Below, piece after piece: positions 1-9,264 of a DNA stretch of 64,000 nt. The DNA comes from DATBRC01 sp036560485 (GTDB lineage Bacteria; Pseudomonadota; Gammaproteobacteria; Burkholderiales; Burkholderiaceae_D): NCBI GenBank assembly GCA_036560485.1, contig DATBRC010000020.1, positions 202,444-266,443 on the forward strand, given 5' to 3'. The notes beneath the pieces are model-generated. The model was not told the DNA's origin, searched no databases, and saw nothing but the letters and a program-made list of their open reading frames with translations. A program made the position numbers and the translations under genes. Every line of letters starts with the position of its first letter. Position 1 is the first letter of the stretch.

Positions 1-110
1 CGCATTATTCGATCACAAACAAAAGTTAAAAATGCGCAATTACATCATAATATGATATATTTTGCCACTTTGAAATTTCGCGGCATTATTTTCTTGCCGA
101 TTTAAAAACA

Positions 111-536
111 ATGAAATCCGCCGGCCGTCTCGCCAAAAGTGATTTTGAAGCGCTATCCGAGTTCCGCTATCAATTGCGCCGCTTTCTGCGCTTTAGCGAG
201 CAGGCTGCAGAAGAAGAAGGGCTGACGCCGCTTCAGTATCAATTGATGCTGCATATAAAAGGGTTCCCGGGACGGCAATCGGCAACGGTAGGCGAGCTTG
301 CAGAACGTTTGCAAGCGCATCATCATGGTGTAGTTGCCCTGGTCACACGATGTGAGCAAGCAGGGTTGGTCACACGCTCCCCTTGTGAGACCGATCGTCG
401 TCAAGTTAATGTCAGTCTTACTCCACTTGGTGAACAACGCTTGCAACACCTGGCCAAGCGGCATCATACTGAACTGAAATCGCTCACCAATGTATTTAAA
501 GTCGCCAACATTTCTGCTTTCAATGATCGCGATTAG
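111..536 (+). CDS. MarR-family transcriptional regulator
   Basis: This 141-residue protein has the layout of a MarR winged-helix repressor. An N-terminal helix is followed by a helix-turn-helix around residues 40-85 that includes VGELAERLQAHHHGVVALV, and a wing with the family-typical basic stretch ending DRRQVNVSLT near residue 100. Length fits the family. It lies 34 bases upstream of the ClC channel gene on the same strand, so the two may be co-transcribed. The effector and operator are unknown. The first 110 bases of the window are AT-rich and hold no gene. Confidence 0.85.
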   Translation: MKSAGRLAKSDFEALSEFRYQLRRFLRFSEQAAEEEGLTPLQYQLMLHIKGFPGRQSATVGELAERLQAHHHGVVALVTRCEQAGLVTRSPCETDRRQVNVSLTPLGEQRLQHLAKRHHTELKSLTNVFKVANISAFNDRD

Positions 537-570
537 TTAGCTGCCCTCTCCCACTTATTTTTTATATACT

Positions 571-2316
571 ATGCAACACCATCAACGAGATTTCGGTGCC
601 GACCAGCGCTTGTTATATTTATCAGCTATTGCAATAGTGATTGGCGTCATCAGCACTTTGGCAGCGTATGTTTTGCTGCGCCTGATTTATTTCTTCACCA
701 ATCTTTTCTTCTTTCAAACGTTTTCGTTTGCAAACCACTCCCCCTCTGAGCATAGCCTGGGCGCATGGGTCATCGCCGTACCGGTGATCGGCGGCCTGAT
801 TGTCGGTCTGATGGCACGTTTTGGATCGGAAAAAATTCGCGGGCATGGCATACCTGAGGCAATCGAGACAATTTTATTCGGCAAGAGCGCCATGTCACCC
901 AAAATTGCGCTGCTCAAACCAGTGGCGTCGGGCATCGTGATTGGCAGCGGGGGACCTTTCGGTGCAGAAGGCCCCATCATCATGACAGGTGGTGCAATCG
1001 GATCGCTGATCGCACAACTTTTTTCTGTGACCGCAGCCGAACGCAAGACATTGCTGGTGGCAGGTGCAACAGCCGGTATGACAGCCGTGTTTGGAACGCC
1101 TGTTGCGGCAGTTTTGCTTGCCGTGGAATTGCTGCTGTTTGAATGGCGTCCACGCAGTCTGTTGCCCGTGATTTTGGCATGTGCGGTCGCCGCGTTCACT
1201 CGACCATGGTTGATAGGTACCGGGCCGTTATTCCCGCTTCATACCGAGCCGGTTGGATTGGCCGCATTAGCAGTTTGCATCGTCGCAGGTTTACTCAGCG
1301 GCATGCTATCGGCAGGCATGTCGATGGCGCTATACAAAGTGGAAGACGGGTTTGCCAAACTGCACGTTCACTGGATGTGGTGGCCTGCGATTGGTGCTTT
1401 GGCGGTTGGCATTGGCGGCTATCTGCAGCCGCGGGCATTGGGTGTCGGTTACGATGTGATTGCCGATCTTCTCAATCATCACATGCTGGCGTCTGTCGCA
1501 TTATCGCTGCTTGCAGTGAAAGCCATCATATGGATAATCGCGTTGGCATCGGGAACATCCGGCGGCGTGCTGGCTCCGCTATTGATGCTGGGTGCAGGGC
1601 TAGGTACTGTGGTGGCCGTTATTTTTCCGGGAAGCGATCCTCTACTGTGGCCATTGGTATGCATGGCAGCCGTATTGGCCGGCGTGCTGGGTGCGCCGCT
1701 AACAGCAGCGATCTTTGCGCTTGGCTTGACGGGCGATTTCAATGCTCTTCTTCCCTTACTCCTTGCCACAGGTATATCGTACGGTTTCACGGTATTGGCG
1801 ATGCGCCGCTCAATCATGACGGAAAAAATCGCCCGTCGCGGCTTGCATATTTATCGTGAATATAGCGTCGATCCGCAGGAACGGATTTTCGTTAATGAAG
1901 TCATGACCCGCAATGTCAATACGATCGATGCCAACCTCCCATGCCACAAGGTTTCGTCGGTTTATTTTGGGTTGATGCAACAATATCGTGCCTATCCTGT
2001 CGTATCGCAAGAAGGCAAAGTCATCGGCATGCTTGATCGGGCTCTGCTACTGCAAGGGATGAAAGATCATGACGAGTCACTTGCAATTGGAATGTTATTT
2101 CAGCATGGCAAACTTCACTTTGCATTGCCGACAGAGACTTGCCAAACTGTCGGGCGACGTATGGCAGCGTTTCATCTTGAACGCCTTCCAGTGATCGCTG
2201 ATGCGGATTCTTGTTTGTTAATCGGAATTGTCAGCAGAAGTGATTTACTGAAGCCCTCCCGCACTGTGTTTGATGAAGAGCACGTGAGGGAACGGATTAT
2301 CGGCGGTCCATTGTGA
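571..2316 (+). CDS. ClC-family chloride channel/antiporter with CBS domains
   Basis: This 581-residue inner-membrane protein has the ClC core of many hydrophobic segments (residues about 12-420) followed by a cytoplasmic CBS pair (about 440-575). The selectivity-filter motifs are visible: GHGIP at 91-95, GAEGP at 131-135 with the gating glutamate E133, and GGVLAP in the second half. The first motif has His where E. coli ClcA has the chloride-coordinating Ser, so anion selectivity may differ. The C-terminal CBS pair suggests nucleotide control. It follows the MarR gene closely and meets the PRC-barrel gene tail to tail with only 6 bases between. Confidence 0.9.
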   Translation: MQHHQRDFGADQRLLYLSAIAIVIGVISTLAAYVLLRLIYFFTNLFFFQTFSFANHSPSEHSLGAWVIAVPVIGGLIVGLMARFGSEKIRGHGIPEAIETILFGKSAMSPKIALLKPVASGIVIGSGGPFGAEGPIIMTGGAIGSLIAQLFSVTAAERKTLLVAGATAGMTAVFGTPVAAVLLAVELLLFEWRPRSLLPVILACAVAAFTRPWLIGTGPLFPLHTEPVGLAALAVCIVAGLLSGMLSAGMSMALYKVEDGFAKLHVHWMWWPAIGALAVGIGGYLQPRALGVGYDVIADLLNHHMLASVALSLLAVKAIIWIIALASGTSGGVLAPLLMLGAGLGTVVAVIFPGSDPLLWPLVCMAAVLAGVLGAPLTAAIFALGLTGDFNALLPLLLATGISYGFTVLAMRRSIMTEKIARRGLHIYREYSVDPQERIFVNEVMTRNVNTIDANLPCHKVSSVYFGLMQQYRAYPVVSQEGKVIGMLDRALLLQGMKDHDESLAIGMLFQHGKLHFALPTETCQTVGRRMAAFHLERLPVIADADSCLLIGIVSRSDLLKPSRTVFDEEHVRERIIGGPL

Positions 2317-2322
2317 ATATTC

Positions 2323-2718
2323 TTACTTGTTTGCATATTCAAATTTGGGAAGAGCTTTAAGCTTCTCTTTGGTCGCGCCAGACAATAAAAAATCCTTCCC
2401 CTGCACTTTGAATTGGTTAAACGGAATCACCACATCATGTTTTCCGACACCGAGAAATCCACCGGCTCCTACAACTGCATATGACGCGGCGTTATCAGGC
2501 GCAATAATGATGTCATCAATTTTCCCGACTTTTTGATTCTGATCATTAACAATCGTTTTCCCAATCAGATTTTTCTTGGCGCTCCATCCTGAAATAACAG
2601 CATTCATTTCTACCTGCGTAACACCTAGAGGAATTTGTCCTGCGGTAGCTTGAGCAAATACGGTGGATGCACTTAAAGACAAGGCGCTCATCAATACGGC
2701 GGCGATCATTTTCTTCAT
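2323..2718 (-). CDS. Periplasmic PRC-barrel domain protein
   Basis: This 131-residue protein starts with a cleavable signal peptide (MKKMIAAVLMSALSLSAS, cleavage near AFA-Q at about residue 23). A PRC-barrel-like domain covers about 45-115, with the typical LIGKTIVNDQNQKVGKIDDI stretch followed by a glycine-rich GAGGFLGVGKHDVVIP segment. Proteins of this type are common in Burkholderiales and often lie near stress genes, but no biochemical role is established. The gene is convergent with the ClC gene and has its own upstream region. Confidence 0.8.
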   Translation of the reverse strand: MKKMIAAVLMSALSLSASTVFAQATAGQIPLGVTQVEMNAVISGWSAKKNLIGKTIVNDQNQKVGKIDDIIIAPDNAASYAVVGAGGFLGVGKHDVVIPFNQFKVQGKDFLLSGATKEKLKALPKFEYANK

Positions 2719-3212
2719 GTTGTTCCTTTGTTATTGCGATACACCATATAAAAGAAAGAAGGAAAAGCTCTTTCCATAGCAACATAACTTCATGCAATGA
2801 AAATATAAATTTCTCCAAAAAATTTTGAAAGGATGAAACATCACTTTTCAAATGATGATCGCCATTATTTCATGGCGCATCAATCCCAAATTGACTAATG
2901 TCACGGATTATAGAAAACCCGTGTCCCATCAAGAAAATAAAGACGCAGCCACCGTTATAAAACCTGCAGCAAGCACATCGGCACGCTTGTATGGTTACAA
3001 AAATCAAATCATTTGCGGATTGTCTTGTCAGACCTCGAAAATTCATCAAACATCAGTCAGCATCTTGTAATCCTGCGACCAATTGTTACACTTTAATCAT
3101 TCAAATCCATGCTTGCTCTTACCTATTCATGCCAGCTTGATTCAATCATTTTCGTGCACACAATTTTTTATGAAGAAAACAGGGATTAATCATATTTCAG
3201 GAGACCGTCTTA
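2719..3212. other. Intergenic region, 494 bases
   Basis: This AT-rich spacer separates the divergent PRC-barrel and hdeD-like genes and must carry both promoters. I see no convincing coding region. The last part has a good ribosome-binding site, AGGAGA eight bases before the hdeD start. I could not assign promoter elements with confidence. Confidence 0.5.
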
Positions 3213-3812
3213 ATGAATAAATTATTTTCAGAATACTGGTGGGTGTTGGCGTTACGTGGATTGATCGCAATTGCGTTCGGGATTTTGACCATTATGTGGC
3301 CCGGTCTGACTGTGCTGACCTTGGTATTCTTATTTACGTTCTATGCATTATTAGGCGGTGCTGCCTCTGTCATTGGCGCAATACAGAGCAAGAGAAATAA
3401 TCCCGACTGGTGGATGCCGTTTTTAATTGGCTTGGTCAGTATCGGCGCGGGCATTATCGCCATCGCCCATCCTACTTTAACCGTTCTGATTCTTGTGTTA
3501 GTCATCGCTGCCAATGCGTTGATTATTGGCATATTGGATATTGCCGCCGCAATACAGCTGCGCAAAATCGTGCATGATGAAAAGCTGATGCTTTTCAATG
3601 GCATTGCATCGGTAGCATTCGGCGTTCTCGTATTTCTCTTCCCGGAAGCGGGCGGCTTGGCGATGCTGTGGTTGATCAGTCTTTACGCTTTTGTTACCGG
3701 CGTGTTATTGATTGCGCTTTCATACCGCGTCCGCAACTGGCCACGCAGTAGCAAAAACGTTGTCGAACGGCGCATGACACCCGATCGGCGCATCACATCC
3801 GGATATGCCTGA
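3213..3812 (+). CDS. HdeD-family membrane protein
   Basis: This 199-residue protein has about six predicted membrane spans in residues 8-172, with short basic loops such as QSKRNN and QLRKIVHDEK. The spans match the HdeD/DUF308 repeat pattern (ALRGLIAIAFGILTIMWPG near the N-terminus). E. coli HdeD is linked to acid resistance at high cell density; a similar stress role here is inferred only. The C-terminal tail is basic and cytoplasmic. It is followed after 40 bases by the DUF5335 gene, so the two are probably one transcript. Confidence 0.85.
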   Translation: MNKLFSEYWWVLALRGLIAIAFGILTIMWPGLTVLTLVFLFTFYALLGGAASVIGAIQSKRNNPDWWMPFLIGLVSIGAGIIAIAHPTLTVLILVLVIAANALIIGILDIAAAIQLRKIVHDEKLMLFNGIASVAFGVLVFLFPEAGGLAMLWLISLYAFVTGVLLIALSYRVRNWPRSSKNVVERRMTPDRRITSGYA

Positions 3813-3852
3813 TACAGACCATAGATGAAACTGATTTTTAAGGAGAGTTGAT

Positions 3853-4188
3853 ATGACCATATCAAAAATCGAAAAGCCGGCATGGCGTGATTACTTTAAT
3901 CAAATGTCAAAAGTCCTTGTTGGCAAGAATGCTGAAATTGAAGTCGATTCTTTGGCGATCGGTCAACAGCTGGAAGAAAAATGGGCACCGTTTCTAGGTA
4001 TCGTATATGAACCTAAAAGCGATATGATTGAAATTGTTCTTGAGGGTCTCGATCATATGATTCACAAGCCGCGTGAATTATATGCAGACATAGATGCCAG
4101 CCAATTGAAGAGTATCGAAGTCATCGACGAGGACGATGTGCGGCAGATTATCAAATTGCGTGATCCGATCATGCTGCCGCTGCACTGA
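3853..4188 (+). CDS. DUF5335-family protein
   Basis: This 111-residue soluble acidic protein resembles the DUF5335 family: WRDYFNQMSK near the start, a central GIVYEPKSDMIEI segment and a C-terminal LRDPIMLPLH tail. It has no signal peptide or membrane span, so it is likely cytoplasmic. An AGGAGAG ribosome-binding site sits a few bases before ATG. It lies downstream of the HdeD-like gene. The family has no known function to my knowledge. Confidence 0.75.
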   Translation: MTISKIEKPAWRDYFNQMSKVLVGKNAEIEVDSLAIGQQLEEKWAPFLGIVYEPKSDMIEIVLEGLDHMIHKPRELYADIDASQLKSIEVIDEDDVRQIIKLRDPIMLPLH

Positions 4189-4227
4189 TCTTTTGGAAAA
4201 GAGTTCTCTGAAAAATTCAATATCATT

Positions 4228-4263
4228 ATTCTCGGTGGAAAAATTAAAAATACCACCGAGAAT
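4228..4263. terminator. Hairpin between convergent genes
   Basis: A perfect 11-base-pair inverted repeat (ATTCTCGGTGG and its complement) with a 14-base A-rich loop lies between the convergent DUF5335 and SYLF genes. There is no strong T run, so its role as a shared terminator is inferred from position. Confidence 0.55.
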
Positions 4264-4275
4264 GAGGAAGGCGTG

Positions 4276-4875
4276 TCACATCTTGATACGCGTAATCTTG
4301 GTTCCTTCCAAGGTCAAATTCGCCATCAGTCCGCTATTGGTCAATACAAATGCGACTATCGGTCCTTGTGTAGCGTTGACATCGACCTCACCGTTTGCGC
4401 CGACTTTCAAAACCGCAACGGATGCATCAGCACCAACTGACCACCCTTCGCTCTTTCTGAATTTTTCCAGTGATTCTGGCGTCATGAACAAAACAATCAC
4501 TGCTTTCGATTGCGCACCTATTTGCAACCCGATCGAAACGGATGCCAAATTGTAATAGGCAACACTCTCGTTATGAATGCGTAGCGCCCCTTCTCCATAC
4601 TGGCCGCCAATTCCCAAACCCGCCGCAATCACAGAAGGAAATACCAACACGCCATTTGCTTTTGCTACCAGCTCACGCGAGCCACGCACGGTTGAATACA
4701 GGCGCGGCAGAACTGCATCAATCCCTGCATTGATTTCGTTGCGTCGCCTTTCAGGATTTGCGTTAGCATTTTGCGTTGAAGTTGCAGTCGTTGTTGCTGT
4801 GGCTGCGCAGCCGCCAAGAACCAATCCCGTCGCTGCCAAGCTTGCCGTCTTCAAAATAAACTCTCGTCTTTGCAT
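4276..4875 (-). CDS. SYLF (YSC84-like) domain lipoprotein
   Basis: This protein of about 199 residues starts MQRREFILKTASLAATGLVL and has a lipobox ending LGGC, so it is a lipoprotein; the RRE-F pattern is also compatible with Tat export. The rest matches the SYLF/YSC84 lipid-binding domain, with segments such as LVFPSVIAAGLGIGGQYGEG and VLFMTPESLEKFRKSEGWSVG. Three in-frame ATG codons precede the chosen start. I chose the last because GGAG lies six bases before it. Homologues bind phosphoinositides in eukaryotes; the bacterial role is unknown. Confidence 0.8.
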   Translation of the reverse strand: MQRREFILKTASLAATGLVLGGCAATATTTATSTQNANANPERRRNEINAGIDAVLPRLYSTVRGSRELVAKANGVLVFPSVIAAGLGIGGQYGEGALRIHNESVAYYNLASVSIGLQIGAQSKAVIVLFMTPESLEKFRKSEGWSVGADASVAVLKVGANGEVDVNATQGPIVAFVLTNSGLMANLTLEGTKITRIKM

Positions 4876-5452
4876 CATCATCTCCATTCGAATAAATTAA
4901 AAAATGGGCATCAACAATATCGATAGGCAAAAAATACAGTCGTCAATACGGTACATTCATCAGCATGCAACACGCTTTCTCCTTGCATCATTTTCAGTAT
5001 GTCAGTCTTGCGTTAATTTTTCCGCGCTACTCCAATCGTGTTTGATTTCTCTCATCTGTTGTAGCTGAGAACAGTGTTCAAATTGCACTTGAAAGTAGAC
5101 GATGTTTTATCGATTTTCAGTAAATGTGCAGTCAATGCGAACTGATTATTCCTTCAAGGAATTCTGATTCATTCATTTTTATTGTCACTGCGAAAACAGG
5201 GATTTTTCACGCAGGGAGATCGGTGCGCAATCCATTTTTGATTTCCTTTTTAAGAGCGCCTAACAAAATGCCTCTGGTTAGGGTGAAACAAGGAATTCAG
5301 ACGGCATGCAGTATGCCGGCGAAACTGTGCATGCATACAAGCCTGTAAGTACCTTTCAAAGACAACTGCGCAACAGTACGGTTTGTACAGCAAAGAATTG
5401 CAACAACGCCAGAGGCATTTTTTAGACGCTCTCCATCTCTTGCAAGGCGCGA
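4876..5452. other. Intergenic region with an inverted-repeat element
   Basis: This divergent region of about 575 bases between the SYLF and DnaJ-like genes has no convincing gene. Its right part holds the inverted-repeat element listed at 5265-5421. Confidence 0.5.
5265..5421. repeat. MITE-like element with 13-bp inverted ends
   Basis: The ends are the perfect inverted repeats AAAATGCCTCTGG (5265-5277) and CCAGAGGCATTTT (5409-5421). The interior just after the left end (about 5278-5315) aligns well with bases about 61103-61140, sharing TAGGG-GAA-CA-GGAATTC-GAC-GCATGC. This suggests a dispersed non-autonomous family. No transposase is present. It lies just upstream of the DnaJ-like gene. Confidence 0.55.
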
Positions 5453-6427
5453 ATGAAGATCAAGGATTATTACCAAATATTGGGTATCGAACGAAGCGCA
5501 ACTTCGATCGATATCAAGCTGGCATATCGCAAACTCGCACGCAAATATCATCCGGATATCACCAAGGATGCAAAAGGTGAGGAGAAATTCAAGGAAATCG
5601 CAGAAGCCTACGCGACGCTGAAAGATCCATACAGGCGTATGGAATACGATAATTTGGACAAAATGCCGGAGGAAGAACAGGAGCAGCAAGAAGCACCGAA
5701 CCGGCAGGAAGCAAATGCGGTGCCGCCCACTTCGCAGCAGCATGTTTATAAAAATCAATCGTTCTTTAGCGATGTCGGTTTTTCAGATATTTTTTCCGGG
5801 TTTGTACGTAACCGAAAAGGTAACAAACAACGCGCCGATAAAGAACCGGTCCATGGTCTGGATTATGAGATCACGGCGTCTGTCACGATCGAGCAAATTT
5901 TTCATGGTGAAGAGGTCGACATCAATGTGAACATTCCCGAAATCGACAAGGACGGCACACCGTATCAAGGCACACGTACTTTTCGCGTGAAGATTCCTAA
6001 AGGTGCGATTGCTGGGCAGCGCCTGCGCTTGAACGGAAAAGGCGGCGCAGGAAGAAATGGCGGCAAACCGGGTAACCTTTACATCGTGCTGGATATTACC
6101 CGGCATCCCTTGTATCGAATCAGCGGCAGCGATCTGTATATGGATTTGCCATTGGCTCCGTGGGAGGCAGTGCTTGGAAGCGAGGTCAAAATTCCCACAT
6201 TGGCCGGGACAGTTGAATTGAATATCAAATCAGGCACAACAGCTGGGCAAAAATTGCGGCTTCCGAAACGCGGCCTGCCTTCATCGAGCGGCAGCACAGG
6301 CGATTTGTTTGCCATCATCCGTGTTGTCGCACCAAAGAAAATCAGCACACGCGAACAGCAGTTATACCAACAGCTCGCCACCGTCTCGGAATTCAATCCA
6401 CGCCAGCACTTCAATCTGATCAGATGA
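5453..6427 (+). CDS. cbpA: DnaJ-type co-chaperone, CbpA-like
   Basis: This 324-residue protein has an N-terminal J domain (residues 4-68) with the HPD motif in KYHPDITKD, needed to stimulate Hsp70 ATPase. A linker follows, rich in Glu and Gln, then the two beta-sandwich DnaJ C-terminal substrate-binding domains (about 125-320). It lacks the cysteine-rich zinc domain of true DnaJ, which places it in the CbpA/DnaJ-type-II group of about 300 residues. AAGG lies five bases before ATG. The partner is presumably DnaK encoded elsewhere. The symbol is by family resemblance. Confidence 0.85.
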   Translation: MKIKDYYQILGIERSATSIDIKLAYRKLARKYHPDITKDAKGEEKFKEIAEAYATLKDPYRRMEYDNLDKMPEEEQEQQEAPNRQEANAVPPTSQQHVYKNQSFFSDVGFSDIFSGFVRNRKGNKQRADKEPVHGLDYEITASVTIEQIFHGEEVDINVNIPEIDKDGTPYQGTRTFRVKIPKGAIAGQRLRLNGKGGAGRNGGKPGNLYIVLDITRHPLYRISGSDLYMDLPLAPWEAVLGSEVKIPTLAGTVELNIKSGTTAGQKLRLPKRGLPSSSGSTGDLFAIIRVVAPKKISTREQQLYQQLATVSEFNPRQHFNLIR

Positions 6428-6481
6428 ACATTTCAAGATAAGCGGATCGAAAAATAATTTTGTCACTTGCGCTCGATAAGA

Positions 6482-6856
6482 TTAAGCGCCGATGTCGGCC
6501 AGCACTTCCTGCGCAGCGCGGAATGCATCCACTGCCAGCGGCACACCGCAATAAACAGTTGCATGCAATAGTACTTCACGAATCTCTTCCATTGTTGCAC
6601 CGTTATTGATGGCGCCGCGTACATGGCCTTTGATCTCATGCGTGCGGCCCAATGCGGTCAGCATCGACAAGGTGATCAGGCTGCGTGTCTTCAAATCAAG
6701 CCCGTCACGGCACCATACCGTACCCCACGCGTTGCGCGTAATATACTCTTGCAGCGGTTGCGTGAATGCGTCGGCTTTGGCAAATGCCTTCTCGACGAAT
6801 TCTTCGCCCATTACCTGTTTGCGTATTTTCAAGCCGTCCTTGAATTGCTGATCCAT
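6482..6856 (-). CDS. pcaC: 4-carboxymuconolactone decarboxylase-like protein
   Basis: This 124-residue alpha-helical protein matches the carboxymuconolactone decarboxylase family along its whole length, with RNAWGTVWCRDGLDLKTRSL and the KGHVRGAINNGAT...HATVYCGVPLAVDAF segment. PcaC removes CO2 from 4-carboxymuconolactone in the protocatechuate branch of the beta-ketoadipate pathway. No other pca genes are nearby, so the substrate is not supported by context, and it could be a related member with another role. It is divergent from the HI0933-type flavoprotein gene. Confidence 0.75.
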   Translation of the reverse strand: MDQQFKDGLKIRKQVMGEEFVEKAFAKADAFTQPLQEYITRNAWGTVWCRDGLDLKTRSLITLSMLTALGRTHEIKGHVRGAINNGATMEEIREVLLHATVYCGVPLAVDAFRAAQEVLADIGA

Positions 6857-6991
6857 GATATGCCGCCGGAAGTGAATGATGAGAAATCGGACGATACGCC
6901 AACGACATCACGTGGTCAATGCCTTGATGGATAGTGCGCATTTTCCCCGCTATATGCAGTACACTTGCCTGCCGAATTACAGTCTCTTTGA

Positions 6992-8245
6992 ATGACAGCC
7001 TTGAATATCGCACGCACCAAATCAGTCGCCATCATCGGCGGCGGCCCCGCCGGATTGATGGCGGCTGAAGTCTTGAGCCAAGGCGGCGTGCAAGTCGATC
7101 TGTATGATGCGATGCCTTCCGTTGGACGAAAATTTCTGCTGGCCGGTAAAGGCGGCATGAACATCACGCATAGCGAACCGCTTGACCCGTTCCTGTCACG
7201 CTATGGTGCGCGCCGTGCGCACATCGCACCGCTACTCGACGCATTCGATCCGCAAACGCTGTGCGACTGGGTGCACGGACTCGGCATCGATACCTTTGTC
7301 GGCACATCCGGCCGCGTCTTCCCGACCGACATGAAAGCCGCACCGCTGTTGCGCGCGTGGCTGCATCGCTTGCGTGAAGCCGGTGTGCGTTTTCATATGC
7401 GACATCGCTGGCGTGGCTGGGATGAACATGGTTCGTTACGATTTGAATCACCGGCAAGTGAACAACTCATCAATGCGGATGCTGTGATATTGGCATTGGG
7501 CGGCGGCAGCTGGGCGCGACTCGGTTCAGATGGTGCGTGGGTTCCATTGCTGGTACAGCGCGGTGTTGCTGTGGCGGCTTTGCGTCCAGCCAATTGCGGT
7601 TTCGATGTCGGTTGGAGCGAACATTTTTCTACCCGCTTTGCCGGCCATCCGGTGAAATCGGTTGTCCTCCATCACACCGTTGCGAAGGGCGATACATTGC
7701 GTAAGCAAGGCGACTTTATCGTGACAGCCGGTGGCGTGGAAGGCAGCGCAATCTATGCGTTATCCGCATCCTTGCGCGACCAAATAGAGCGCGCGGGCAA
7801 TGCGATTCTGCATATCGATCTGCTGCCTGGCATGGAACTGGATCGCGTTATCAATGAGATTGCTCGACCGCGCGGATCACGTTCGATGGCGAGTCATCTG
7901 CAAAGCCGATTGGGAATAAAAGGCGTCAAAGCCGGATTGCTGCGTGAGCTGGTCTCGGTGGATGACTACAGCAACCCTGCACTGCTCGGCGCTGCGATCA
8001 AATCGCTACCGTTACGACTGGTCGCTCCTCGTCCGATTGATGAAGCAATCAGCAGTGCAGGCGGCGTGACTTTTGAAGCATTGGATGAGCAGTTAATGAT
8101 TCGCTCGCTACCCGGTGTGTTCTGTGCCGGTGAAATGCTGGATTGGGAAGCACCTACCGGCGGCTATCTGTTGACCGCGTGTTTTGCTAGTGGCCATGCT
8201 GCCGGGTTGGGTGCATTGGCATGGCTGAATGAATTACACGCATGA
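6992..8245 (+). CDS. HI0933-type FAD-dependent oxidoreductase
   Basis: This 417-residue flavoprotein opens with a Rossmann motif for the ADP part of FAD, IIGGGPAGLMAAEVL at residues 14-28. The GRKFLLAGKGGMNITHSEP segment follows, characteristic of the HI0933/BaiN group and its TIGR03862-like subgroup. A C-terminal FAD contact, GVFCAGEMLDWEAPTGGYLL, lies near residues 375-395. Length is normal. The reaction is unknown. It is cytoplasmic by lack of signal, monocistronic, and divergent from the pcaC-like gene with a 135-base shared upstream region. Confidence 0.85.
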   Translation: MTALNIARTKSVAIIGGGPAGLMAAEVLSQGGVQVDLYDAMPSVGRKFLLAGKGGMNITHSEPLDPFLSRYGARRAHIAPLLDAFDPQTLCDWVHGLGIDTFVGTSGRVFPTDMKAAPLLRAWLHRLREAGVRFHMRHRWRGWDEHGSLRFESPASEQLINADAVILALGGGSWARLGSDGAWVPLLVQRGVAVAALRPANCGFDVGWSEHFSTRFAGHPVKSVVLHHTVAKGDTLRKQGDFIVTAGGVEGSAIYALSASLRDQIERAGNAILHIDLLPGMELDRVINEIARPRGSRSMASHLQSRLGIKGVKAGLLRELVSVDDYSNPALLGAAIKSLPLRLVAPRPIDEAISSAGGVTFEALDEQLMIRSLPGVFCAGEMLDWEAPTGGYLLTACFASGHAAGLGALAWLNELHA

Positions 8246-8451
8246 GGAAGAATTAGTCTCTTCCGCACCGCATCATTTTGCATTAAGAAGATTATGTTCA
8301 AACCATAATTTTCTGCTATTCTTGCCGTATAACAATGATATCGAGCACCCATGCTCCTATTGGATAAATGGGCTTGCAGTGACTTGCCTGTCTTGGCATT
8401 AATTGAATTGTCTCGTCTTCCTTTATATATTTAGAAAAAAAGGGGAGCAGC

Positions 8452-8823
8452 ATGAAAGACCAACGCCAGCACGTTCGCAAAGAAATCGTCGCGAGCGCAC
8501 TCATCGCCAATCCAAGCGGTAACGATTGGAAGCCAGTAACCTTGCTCGACATTTCGGTAGGCGGTGCAGCGTTCAGCACATCCGAACGCGTCATTGTTGA
8601 TACCACGCGACTGGTCAACATCACTTTACCGAACGAAGTTAAGCCCATCCCGCTGTCAGCCAAAATTGTCAACCGAAGCCCAATGGGTTCGGCGTTCAGA
8701 GTCGGTATCAAATTCTTCAACGCCGATCCGATTGCAATAGAACAGATTCGGCACTACATTGAAGCGGCACCGGCGGATGAATTGCAACAGGCATCCGAGC
8801 AATCCGCAAACAATGCAAAATAA
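8452..8823 (+). CDS. PilZ-domain protein, likely c-di-GMP binding
   Basis: This 123-residue protein is a single PilZ domain. Both signature elements are present: the arginine motif RQHVRK near residue 4 and DISVGG near residue 36, which in characterised PilZ proteins contact c-di-GMP. The start is supported by GGGGAG four bases before ATG. The C-terminal 20 residues are polar and probably disordered. A second PilZ gene lies at 23275-23607. The target process is not shown by the neighbours; pilus function or motility is plausible given the pilin operon elsewhere in the window. Confidence 0.85.
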   Translation: MKDQRQHVRKEIVASALIANPSGNDWKPVTLLDISVGGAAFSTSERVIVDTTRLVNITLPNEVKPIPLSAKIVNRSPMGSAFRVGIKFFNADPIAIEQIRHYIEAAPADELQQASEQSANNAK

Positions 8824-8919
8824 AAATCCTAAACGAATCGGCCGCACTGCATGAACGGTAAATAATCCATAGCGTAGAATCCATTTCGTCCCAATCGTTC
8901 CAAACCCTTCACCATTCGC

Positions 8920-9153
8920 ATGACAGCACAACCTAACAACCCTCTTCATGGCATCAGCCTGGAACAACTATTGACCAAACTGGTGACGGATTACGGATGG
9001 GAAGCATTGGCCAAGAACATTGATATCAAATGCTTCAAGAATGATCCCAGCATAAAATCCAGTCTGACGTTCTTGCGCAAAACGCCTTGGGCCAGAAAGA
9101 AGCTTGAAGAGTTCTATATCACTTCTTTGAGTACAGTCTCTTCAACACGATAA
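8920..9153 (+). CDS. VF530-family (DUF2132) protein
   Basis: This 77-residue protein matches the VF530/DUF2132 family almost end to end: a NNPLHGISLEQLL start, a TDYGWEALAKNIDIKCF middle and SLTFLRKTPWARKKLEEFY at the end. Members are small helical proteins with a fold suggestive of DNA binding; their role is unknown. It is a stand-alone gene 96 bases after the PilZ gene. Confidence 0.8.
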   Translation: MTAQPNNPLHGISLEQLLTKLVTDYGWEALAKNIDIKCFKNDPSIKSSLTFLRKTPWARKKLEEFYITSLSTVSSTR

Positions 9154-9264
9154 ATAATGCGAAAGGCTTCTGCAAACCAGGATCGTTCTCTCTGAATTGA
9201 TCCAGATCAACCACAGTTGCTGTGAATTCTCGGATGATGGAATCTACATTCATCGAGAACCAGC

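Noticed and set aside
2852..3070. 72-codon frame between the PRC-barrel and HdeD genes
   Set aside because: Its composition is unlike the neighbouring proteins, there is no ribosome-binding site, and no domain is recognisable.
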